A stretch of 64,000 nucleotides of DNA, taken from Paenibacillus glycanilyticus NBRC 16618. Lineage in GTDB: Bacteria > Bacillota > Bacilli > Paenibacillales > Paenibacillaceae. Positions 45,756 to 52,696 of this stretch are shown here, piece by piece. The position numbers were made by a program, and so were the translations under genes. The stretch spans positions 1 to 64,000 of the forward strand of contig NZ_BILY01000033.1 of NCBI RefSeq assembly GCF_004000805.1, written 5' to 3'. The notes beneath the pieces were generated by a model, which was not told the DNA's origin, did not search any database, and was given only the letters and a program-made list of their open reading frames with translations. Position 1 is the first letter of the stretch, and each line of letters starts with the position of its first letter.

Positions 45756-46775
45756 CTACCTTTCCACATCGGCCGCCTTCTCCGCCATCGCCCTCATAAC
45801 CTCCCGTTCGGACGACATTGGCGTATCTCCGGCCGTAGTATGCGCCAATAGGGCTGCGGCCGCCGCGAAGCTTACCGTCTTCTCGGGAGCAAACCCCTGC
45901 AGTTCCCCGTGAATGATCCCGCTCGTATAAGCATCGCCGGCTCCAATCCGATCATACACCATAAACGACCGCTCCGGCGAAAAAGAAAAGGTTTGCTTCT
46001 TGTAAAGAAAACCACGCAGCGAATGCGTATTGTCGGCATTAACGGTACGATGCGTGCCTGCGATAACGGAAATGCCATAACGGTCCGCCGCCACCGGAAT
46101 CAGTTCGACGAGCTGTTCCTCGCGCTCCGCTGCCGCAGCCTGCATCCCCAAAATATGGATCGCATCCCGTTCGTTCATCATGACCATATCCGCCAGCTGC
46201 AGCATCCGCTCATAATGAGGCCTCGCCGCGCCATAGCCGTCATCGCCCCATAAAGCAGGGCGGTAGTTGCAATCAAACACGACCACTCCGCCCCGCTTCT
46301 TCACCGCCTCGGCCAGCTTCCGCATATGGAGCCGGACGCCGTCATTCATCGCCAGCGCAATGCCGCATAGATGAAGAACGTCCAGTTCGGCGGAAATCCG
46401 GTCGTAATCGTAAATATCGGCAGGAGCCGTATTAAAGCTGCTTTCTTGCCGGTTCGTATAAGTGACGCGGCTAGGACGGGAACCAAAGCCATTCTCGAGA
46501 AAATACATGCCGATATATCGTCCGCCGCGCTCTATAAGCTCCGTTGCCACTCCAAGCCTGCGCAAGCTTCCGATTGCCGCTTCGCCCAGCGGATTATCCG
46601 GCAGCCGCGTAATGAGGGACGCCGCATAACCAAACCGCGAGAGTGCCGACATCACGTTAACGCCCGTGCCCGAGAACGAATAAGACAAGCTGTCCGCCTG
46701 CGTCAACAGCTGGAAGCCCGGCGTCTGCAGCCGCATCATCACTTCTCCAAAAGCCGCGATCCGCTTAGCCGCCAT
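45756..46775 (-). CDS. kdgK: PfkB family sugar kinase (2-keto-3-deoxygluconate kinase-like)
   Basis: 339 residues. Ribokinase fold with the substrate-side GTGVNVMSALSRFG and the C-terminal DRIGAGDAYTSGII, whose Asp is the catalytic base next to the anion hole. Closest to KdgK by overall pattern (FGEVMMRLQTPG). In this operon it would supply the 6-phosphate needed by the ammonia lyase or aldolase, taking over what a PTS does in the Salmonella dga system. Overlaps the aldolase gene by 11 bases. Confidence 0.85.
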   Translation of the reverse strand: MAAKRIAAFGEVMMRLQTPGFQLLTQADSLSYSFSGTGVNVMSALSRFGYAASLITRLPDNPLGEAAIGSLRRLGVATELIERGGRYIGMYFLENGFGSRPSRVTYTNRQESSFNTAPADIYDYDRISAELDVLHLCGIALAMNDGVRLHMRKLAEAVKKRGGVVVFDCNYRPALWGDDGYGAARPHYERMLQLADMVMMNERDAIHILGMQAAAAEREEQLVELIPVAADRYGISVIAGTHRTVNADNTHSLRGFLYKKQTFSFSPERSFMVYDRIGAGDAYTSGIIHGELQGFAPEKTVSFAAAAALLAHTTAGDTPMSSEREVMRAMAEKAADVER

Positions 46776-47523
46776 AGCGGTCGACCAGCTTTTTCATCGT
46801 GATCAGCAGCTCTTGCACATCCTCCACTCTGGTTGCCCCTGTTGCCTTATCCATAATCGAGGAATACACATGCGGAATAACCTGCGGTACGCCCGCTTCC
46901 AGCGCTATTCGCAGAATAGCCTCGAAGTTCCCCTTATCAATGCCGCCTGTCGGCTCAAGCGCAAAGCCTTCCTCGGCACATGCCTTGGCAACCGCCCGAA
47001 GCTCATCTTCGCAGGCTAGTCCGTTCATCGGAAAATATTTCAGAGCATTGCCGCCCATATCGCGGACAATCGCAATCGCCGCCTTCACCGGCACGATAGC
47101 CTGCTCCTGCGCCGCCGCGCTGGCCGGTCCCGTTGACAGATTGACGTAACCAACCTGACCGGTTGGGGATACCAAGCTGTTAATCCAGCTGTCTTTTTCT
47201 CCGAGATTAGCGCGCGTTGCTCCTACGGAAGGGAACACCTGGTTAATGTGCGTACCACCGTACTGCTTCGCAATCTCCGCAACAACGGTCGCCTGGCGGT
47301 TATCCCCCGCGCCAAGGCCGATGGATACGGCATCGTCAATCGCGAGACCGTACTCACGCATGGCCTCTACCGCAGCCTCCACATTCGGGTAGTTTTTGGA
47401 CAAAACGCCAACCAACACGTAGCCCTCCGCCGCCTCGAATACATCCTTCGCATTACCGATGCTGCCCGCGAGCACATTAAGCGCAGCGCGTCCTTTATAC
47501 AATCGTTTCGTCATATTAGACAT
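46765..47523 (-). CDS. dgaF: KDGP aldolase family protein (DgaF-like)
   Basis: 252 residues. Matches the DgaF/EF_0839 family, TIM-barrel class I aldolases cleaving 2-keto-3-deoxygluconate 6-phosphate to pyruvate and glyceraldehyde 3-phosphate. Recognised by LNVLAGSIGNAKDVFEAAEG, the Lys of GGNALKYFPMNG as likely Schiff-base residue, and EPTGGIDKGNFEAI. AGGAGG precedes the ATG. Overlaps the ammonia-lyase gene by eight bases, so both are co-translated. Confidence 0.85.
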   Translation of the reverse strand: MSNMTKRLYKGRAALNVLAGSIGNAKDVFEAAEGYVLVGVLSKNYPNVEAAVEAMREYGLAIDDAVSIGLGAGDNRQATVVAEIAKQYGGTHINQVFPSVGATRANLGEKDSWINSLVSPTGQVGYVNLSTGPASAAAQEQAIVPVKAAIAIVRDMGGNALKYFPMNGLACEDELRAVAKACAEEGFALEPTGGIDKGNFEAILRIALEAGVPQVIPHVYSSIMDKATGATRVEDVQELLITMKKLVDRYGG

Positions 47524-48628
47524 GGTTGCGGCCTCCTGCCAGTTCTCGTATGCGTGCTTCGATGACTTCCATATCGTCGCCCGTTAACGGACGGGGATCA
47601 ATATCGAAATAGCCCTGTTTTACGCCGTAATCCCGGGTATAAATCGCAATGTCGCCTTCCCGCAGCCCATCGTTGACGGCCTTTGCCGTTGTACCGGACA
47701 GGGCTGGATCGATTTGAATTCTTGCGCGGAATATCGCTCTTCCCGCTTCATCCTGCACTATCGTTACCTTTATGCCGGGAAGCTCGGAAAGCGGAAGGAG
47801 CTTGTTCAGCGCTGCCTTCTCCCGCTCGCTGTTATCCGGCTTATCGCGGTATTCGTCCAGCGCCTGAAGCAGGCCAAAGGACGTTTCCTTGCCGACCTTC
47901 ATGCTTCGTCCGATGCCGTGAAGCTGCATTTTCACCCACTCGATATAGGTCCGCTTGCCGCCTACAATGCCGGAGGTTGGTCCTTCAATCGCCTTCGAGC
48001 CGCTATAAATGGCAAGGTCGGAATATTGGACGTATTTCCGCAGATCCTCTTCCGCCGCCGCGTCCACGATCATCGGCACGCCCCGGCGCTGCGCGACTTC
48101 CCAGGCTTCCTCGACGCTGATCATATTCTTCTGCACGGCATGATGGGACTTCACGTACAGGATAGCTGCCGTGCGTTCATTGATGGCTTCCTCGATATGC
48201 CCGGCTGTTCCTTCGTTCGCGTAGCCAACCTCCACCAGCCTGCCGCCGCCCAAGTAAACCATCGTTTCAACCGGCGCTCCGTATTGCACGTTATGGCCTT
48301 TGAGAATAATAATCTCGTTCTGCTGGATTGGCTCTTGATGAAGCTTTTCCGCCAACCGCCGGCTTCCCTTCGTCACGATTCCCGCAACCGACAGCGCAAT
48401 GCCGCTGGAAGCGGAGTTCACGATGACGGCCGCCTCGGAGCCGATAATCCCTGCAACATAGTCGCCTGCTTTGTCGACCAGATCGGCAATCTCCACATAG
48501 CTTTGTCCGCCTAGCTTCATTGCCTCCATAACCGAATCGGTCGGCGCGGAGACGCCTAGAATGCTCATTCGGCCGCTGGCGTTAATAACTCTCTTCAACC
48601 CGTATCTAGCATGCAAAGTACTGTCCAT
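47516..48628 (-). CDS. dgaE: DgaE-like PLP-dependent ammonia lyase (SelA fold)
   Basis: 370 residues. SelA-related PLP enzyme; the DgaE/EF_0838 family removes ammonia from D-glucosaminate 6-phosphate to give 2-keto-3-deoxygluconate 6-phosphate. Visible: RVINASGRMSILGVS at the N-terminus, SASSGIALSVAG for phosphate binding, VDAAAEEDLRKY with the PLP-nitrogen Asp, and IYSGSKAIEGPTSG with the Schiff-base Lys. Overlaps the hydrolase gene by 23 bases and the aldolase gene by eight. Confidence 0.85.
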   Translation of the reverse strand: MDSTLHARYGLKRVINASGRMSILGVSAPTDSVMEAMKLGGQSYVEIADLVDKAGDYVAGIIGSEAAVIVNSASSGIALSVAGIVTKGSRRLAEKLHQEPIQQNEIIILKGHNVQYGAPVETMVYLGGGRLVEVGYANEGTAGHIEEAINERTAAILYVKSHHAVQKNMISVEEAWEVAQRRGVPMIVDAAAEEDLRKYVQYSDLAIYSGSKAIEGPTSGIVGGKRTYIEWVKMQLHGIGRSMKVGKETSFGLLQALDEYRDKPDNSEREKAALNKLLPLSELPGIKVTIVQDEAGRAIFRARIQIDPALSGTTAKAVNDGLREGDIAIYTRDYGVKQGYFDIDPRPLTGDDMEVIEARIRELAGGRNHV

Positions 48629-49709
48629 TCGTATATACTCCCCTCGCCTGAATCGTTTGCCCCGCCGTTCTTTTCTCGCCTTCGGAATCCAGCAGCTCCG
48701 ACGGGCTGTCCACCACCTCGAATAAAGTCAGGTTCGCGGGCTGGCCTATCTGAATGCGCCCAAGTTCCGGTCTGCCAAGCCAGCCGGCAGGTCGGACCGT
48801 CACCGCCGCGATAATCTCTTCCAATGAATAGCCTAACATTAGAAACTTCGTCAGCACCTGAGATAAGCTATGCACCGGACCGTTCAGCCGGTTGCCCCGG
48901 TAAATGTCCGTGCTGATCGTGTCAAACCGGATTCCCGCATGTTTCGCCATCTCCGCCACTTCGAACGAAAAGCTTGCCGTCCCATGCCCAACGTCCAGCC
49001 TAACACCTCTGTCCAGCGCCTCCTTGAGAACCGGCAAGGCGCCGCCATTATGATCAAACAACCGGTTATCCCGCTTGCCGTTCAAATAATGCGTCACCAC
49101 GTCGCGCTCCCGAAGCAGTGGCAGGATCTCTTCCACTCCGGGCGGTCTCGAGCCGATATGGACCATAAGCGGCAGACCGCTTTCTACGGACAAAGCCCTC
49201 GCCAGCCGCAAAGGCTCCAGGCCGCTTCGGCCGACAACGCTTCCGCTCATCCTCGCCTTTAACCCCACGATAAACGCCGGGTGACGGGCAATAGCCTCTA
49301 GCGCCTCTTTCCGGTCAATCCATTGAAGCTCCGACAGCTCATCGACCCGCTGCAGGCCAAGCCGGGATACGTTCAATAGCGCCAATACTCTCGTCCTTGC
49401 CTCAGCCCGGCTTGCAGCCAGCTCGTCAATCCGGTCCGCGCCGCAGCTTCCCGCGTCAACAATCGTAGTTACGCCATGCCTCACGCCAATTTCATCAATC
49501 TCATCGCCATATGGCGCAAGCCCTGAAACCGCATGCACATGCAGGTCAATCCACCCGCTCGAGGCGTACATGCCGGTACAATCCATTACATTGCCGCCTT
49601 CTGCCGTGCATGCATCCGACAGCTCCGCAATCCGGCCATCCGCACCCATCACAATGTCGACCCTCTCTAAACGGTCCAACAGCTTTACGTTCCGCCATAT
49701 CAATTCCAT
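48606..49709 (-). CDS. Amidohydrolase/deacetylase family metallohydrolase (EF_0837-like)
   Basis: 367 residues. Amidohydrolase TIM barrel: WIDLHVHAVSG gives the His-x-His metal site, followed by GVTTIVDAGSCG, VGLKARMSG with the carbamylatable Lys, MVHIGSRPPG, VTHYLNGKR and a late Asp in DTISTDIYRG. In many Firmicutes it travels with the DgaE/DgaF-like genes. I infer removal of an N-acyl or other amide group from an amino-sugar acid before the kinase and lyase act. ATG 49709 with AAAGGTGG ahead is preferred over the Met nine codons upstream. First gene of the operon. Confidence 0.82.
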   Translation of the reverse strand: MELIWRNVKLLDRLERVDIVMGADGRIAELSDACTAEGGNVMDCTGMYASSGWIDLHVHAVSGLAPYGDEIDEIGVRHGVTTIVDAGSCGADRIDELAASRAEARTRVLALLNVSRLGLQRVDELSELQWIDRKEALEAIARHPAFIVGLKARMSGSVVGRSGLEPLRLARALSVESGLPLMVHIGSRPPGVEEILPLLRERDVVTHYLNGKRDNRLFDHNGGALPVLKEALDRGVRLDVGHGTASFSFEVAEMAKHAGIRFDTISTDIYRGNRLNGPVHSLSQVLTKFLMLGYSLEEIIAAVTVRPAGWLGRPELGRIQIGQPANLTLFEVVDSPSELLDSEGEKRTAGQTIQARGVYTNGQYFAC

Positions 49710-49743
49710 TCCGCCACCTTTTTCTGCAACAGACATGTAGTAT

Positions 49744-49802
49744 AACGTTATAATGTTAGATTACATCGATTAGGTGGAGCGGTCAACAAACATTATAATG
49801 TT
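49744..49802 (-). promoter_or_regulatory. Promoter flanked by two GntR-type operators
   Basis: On the minus strand TTGACC (49781-49786) and TAATCT (49758-49763) are 17 bp apart. A perfect palindrome AACATTATAATGTT (49789-49802) abuts the -35 and a near-perfect one, AACGTTATAATGTT on the plus strand (49744-49757), abuts the -10. The regulator at 45031-45744 in the same operon is the obvious candidate to bind both. Confidence 0.75.
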
Positions 49803-49810
49803 TAAACAGA

Positions 49811-49859
49811 AAAAGAGCCTGCAAGTTAATGAGAATCCCTTCCACTAACTTGCAAGCTC
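49811..49859 (-). terminator. Terminator after the second DUF1801 gene
   Basis: GAGC-C-TGCAAGTTA pairs with TAACTTGCA-A-GCTC (one mismatch) and the minus strand ends in CTTTTTC. Confidence 0.75.
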
Positions 49860-49871
49860 TCTCCTGCCGGA

Positions 49872-50216
49872 TTACAACGACTCTGATGCCTGCTTCAACA
49901 GATTGGCGAGCACATCGAAATCAGCCGCTTGCCCTGCTTTGAATTTGATTGTTTTTCGTTCCGGCGGACCGTCGAACTGCCCTTCAGGGAATTCCACTTC
50001 AGCTGCGTTAAAAATAACAAAGCTGACGGCATCCTTCGCTGTCGAGATAACCGCGGCGTATTTGCCATTTTTCAAAAAATGGGGCTTCTTGTATTGAATC
50101 CGTTCCTCCGCACCCGGCACAGTCTCGTGGACCATATCCCGAAGGCTGCTTGCCAGCTCGGCCTGCCACGGCTGCACCAGCTCCTCGATGAACGACGTAA
50201 CTTCTGCCTGCTTCAT
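49872..50216 (-). CDS. DUF1801 family protein
   Basis: 114 residues. VTSFIEELVQPWQAELASSLRDMVHETVPGAEERIQYKKPHF fits the DUF1801 family, with a C-terminal ERKTIKFKAGQAADFDVLANLLKQA. ATG 50216 has GGGAGAGG five bases ahead; the frame opens at 50249. Single-gene unit between two terminators. Function unknown; distinct from the paralogue at 44642-45013. Confidence 0.75.
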   Translation of the reverse strand: MKQAEVTSFIEELVQPWQAELASSLRDMVHETVPGAEERIQYKKPHFLKNGKYAAVISTAKDAVSFVIFNAAEVEFPEGQFDGPPERKTIKFKAGQAADFDVLANLLKQASESL

Positions 50217-50310
50217 GCCATCCTCTCCCTTTTGCAATGATTCTATCAATTACTATACCATTTCGCCTAAATTATAGAAAACCTGTCTTTCAGTATTCGC
50301 GGAAGAAGAG

Positions 50311-50341
50311 CAAAAAACCTCACTATGAAGTGAGGTTTTTG
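50311..50341 (-). terminator. Terminator after metY
   Basis: AAAAACCTCACT and AGTGAGGTTTTT form a perfect 12-bp stem around ATGA; effective on the minus strand and probably on both. Confidence 0.88.
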
Positions 50342-50354
50342 TAAATGCACACTG

Positions 50355-51662
50355 TTATTGAGCGACCGGAACGCCTTTCGCCGCCTCGATTGCTTGAGCC
50401 AGATCGTCAATAATATCACGGATGGATTCCGTGCCGATGGAAAGACGGATCAGCCCCGGCGTTACGCCGGCTGCAAGCTGTTCGTCTTCCTTCAGCTGGG
50501 CATGGGTCGTGCTGGAAGGATGAATAATAAGCGACTTGGAGTCGCCGACATTCGCTAGATGCGAGAATAGCTTCACGTTCTGAATAAGCTGTTTCCCCGC
50601 TTCCGCTCCGCCTTTAATACCAAAGGTAAGGATCGCGCCTTGGCCGTTAGGCAAATATTTTTGCGCGAGCTCATAGGAAGGGTGGCTTGGCAGGCCAGGG
50701 TAGCTTACCCATTCGACATCTTCATGGTTCTCCAGATACCGCGCCACTTCCAGCGCATTGGAGCTATGGCGCTCCAGGCGAAGATGGAGCGTTTCCAGCC
50801 CTTGCAGCAGCAGGAACGAGCTGAGCGGCGACAGCGCGGCACCCAAATCGCGGAGCAACTGTACACGAGCTTTGATTATATAGGCGATTGGCCCTACTGC
50901 CTGCGTATACACCACGCCATGATAGCTTGGATCCGGCTCGGTGAGGCCCGGGAATTTGCCGCTTGCTTCCCAATCGAAATTACCGCCGTCAACAATTACG
51001 CCGCCGATTGTCGTGCCATGCCCGCCAATGAATTTAGTCGCCGAATGAACAACAATATCCGCGCCGTGCTTGATCGGCTGCAGCAGGTAAGGACTTGGGA
51101 ACGTGTTATCGACGATAAGCGGAATACCGTTCTCATGAGCGATTGCCGCTACCGCTTCAATGTCGAGGATATCGCCTTTTGGATTGCCGATCGTCTCGCC
51201 ATAGATTGCTTTTGTCTTATCCGTAATGGCGCTGCGGAAGTTCTCCGGATTGCTGGAATCGACGAATATAACCTTGATACCCAGCTTGGCAAGCGTATGG
51301 GCAAACAGATTATAAGTGCCGCCGTACAGCGAAGCGGAGGATACAATCTCGTCGCCGGCACCTGCAATGTTGAGAATGGCCGTTGTAATAGCCGCCTGTC
51401 CAGAAGCAACGCCAAGCGCTCCGGCTCCGCCTTCGAGCGCGGCAATACGCTGCTCGAATACATCTGTGGTCGGATTCATGACCCGCGTATAGATATTGCC
51501 AAATTCCTTCAGCGCAAACAGGTTGGCCGCATGCTCCGTATCGCGAAAGCCGTACGACGTTGTCTGGTAAATCGGCACCGCCCGGGATAAGGTTGTCGGG
51601 TCAATCTGCTGTCCCGCATGCACCGCCAAAGTCTCCAAGCCATAGTTGTTTGTTTCGCTCAT
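50355..51662 (-). CDS. metY: O-acetylhomoserine sulfhydrylase (aminocarboxypropyltransferase)
   Basis: PLP enzyme making homocysteine from O-acetyl-L-homoserine and sulfide. 435 residues, the length of MetY rather than the shorter MetB/MetC. Motifs: YQTTSYGFRDTEHAANLF near the N-terminus, GGAGALGVASGQAA for cofactor phosphate, and HSATKFIGGHGTTIGG with the Schiff-base Lys; the C-terminus has SLIIHPSSTTHAQL. A GAGGAATG-type ribosome site precedes the ATG. Last gene of the sulfur operon: sulfite released from organosulfur compounds, once reduced to sulfide, would be fixed here. Confidence 0.93.
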   Translation of the reverse strand: MSETNNYGLETLAVHAGQQIDPTTLSRAVPIYQTTSYGFRDTEHAANLFALKEFGNIYTRVMNPTTDVFEQRIAALEGGAGALGVASGQAAITTAILNIAGAGDEIVSSASLYGGTYNLFAHTLAKLGIKVIFVDSSNPENFRSAITDKTKAIYGETIGNPKGDILDIEAVAAIAHENGIPLIVDNTFPSPYLLQPIKHGADIVVHSATKFIGGHGTTIGGVIVDGGNFDWEASGKFPGLTEPDPSYHGVVYTQAVGPIAYIIKARVQLLRDLGAALSPLSSFLLLQGLETLHLRLERHSSNALEVARYLENHEDVEWVSYPGLPSHPSYELAQKYLPNGQGAILTFGIKGGAEAGKQLIQNVKLFSHLANVGDSKSLIIHPSSTTHAQLKEDEQLAAGVTPGLIRLSIGTESIRDIIDDLAQAIEAAKGVPVAQ

Positions 51663-51700
51663 CGTTCATTCCTCTTTTCCAATTAAGTTTTTATATAAAA

Positions 51701-52678
51701 TCAAACGTATTGCTGCTCTTCACGGCGATCCGTCGCAAGCGGCGGCTCTGCCGACAACCGGGAAATCTCGTTTCTTTGGTCGGGGGTTAACGCAATGTCC
51801 GCGGCAGCCAAGGAGAATTCCAGCTGCTCGACACTACGCGCGCCGATGATTGGTGCCGTAATAGCAGGATGACTGCCCGCCCAGGCAACAGCTAGCGATG
51901 CGGGATGATAGCCATGCTCGTCCGCGTAGGCCCGGAACCGGTCAGCCGTCTCGTAATAGCTGTCTTCCCCATAACGGGTCGCGTAGTTCTTTACTTCCAC
52001 CAGCCGGCCAGAGTCCGGTTTATGGGACAAGCCGTATTTGCCGGTAAGAAGCCCGCCGCCAAGCGGGCTATACGAGATCACGCCAAGCTGCTCCGATTGT
52101 GCCAGAGGCAAAATTTCCACCTCCGCCTGCCGCTTGACCAGATTGTACATAGGCTGAATCAGTTCAAAACGCGCCAGGCTCTGGTGAATGGAAATGCCAA
52201 GCGCCTTTGCAATTTGCCAGGCTGCCCAGTTGCTGACCGCCGGGAATCCGATTTTGCCCTGCTTCTGAAGATCGTCCAGCGCCCGGACCGTCTGCTCGAT
52301 ATCCGTTGCCGGATCAAAACGGTGTATAAAATAAAAATCGATCCAATCCGTACGGAGCCGCTTCAAGCTTTCCTCCACCTGCAAAATGAGGTGCCTGCGC
52401 GATGCCCCGCGGTCATTTAAGCCCTGCCCGACAGGGAACCCAGCCTTCGAGCTGATAACCAGCTCATTGCGGTGGCCGGCTATAAATTCGCCTAGCCACC
52501 CCTCCGCAATTCCCTCGCTGTACACGTTGGCCGTATCGAAAAAGTTAATGCCCGCCTCCCGGCTGCGGTTATATAAAGCCTGGGAGGTTTCGCGGTCCGC
52601 ATTGCCGCCAAACGACATGGTGCCAAAGCATAAGCTCGACACGTAAACGCCCGTTCTGCCTATTGTCCGGTACTCCAT
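51701..52678 (-). CDS. Aldo/keto reductase
   Basis: 325 residues. NADPH-dependent oxidoreductase of the TIM-barrel AKR family: FFDTANVYSEG holds the Asp-Tyr pair, WIDFYFIHRFD the active-site His region, and ISYSPLGGGLLTGKY and IIGARSVEQLEFSL the cofactor loops. ATG 52678 has GGGGGGAG five bases ahead; the frame opens at 52696. Lies between the fused monooxygenase gene and metY with short gaps, so it is in the same transcript. Substrate unknown, possibly an aldehyde left after C-S cleavage. Confidence 0.9.
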   Translation of the reverse strand: MEYRTIGRTGVYVSSLCFGTMSFGGNADRETSQALYNRSREAGINFFDTANVYSEGIAEGWLGEFIAGHRNELVISSKAGFPVGQGLNDRGASRRHLILQVEESLKRLRTDWIDFYFIHRFDPATDIEQTVRALDDLQKQGKIGFPAVSNWAAWQIAKALGISIHQSLARFELIQPMYNLVKRQAEVEILPLAQSEQLGVISYSPLGGGLLTGKYGLSHKPDSGRLVEVKNYATRYGEDSYYETADRFRAYADEHGYHPASLAVAWAGSHPAITAPIIGARSVEQLEFSLAAADIALTPDQRNEISRLSAEPPLATDRREEQQYV

Positions 52679-52696
52679 AATAACTCCCCCCTTCAT

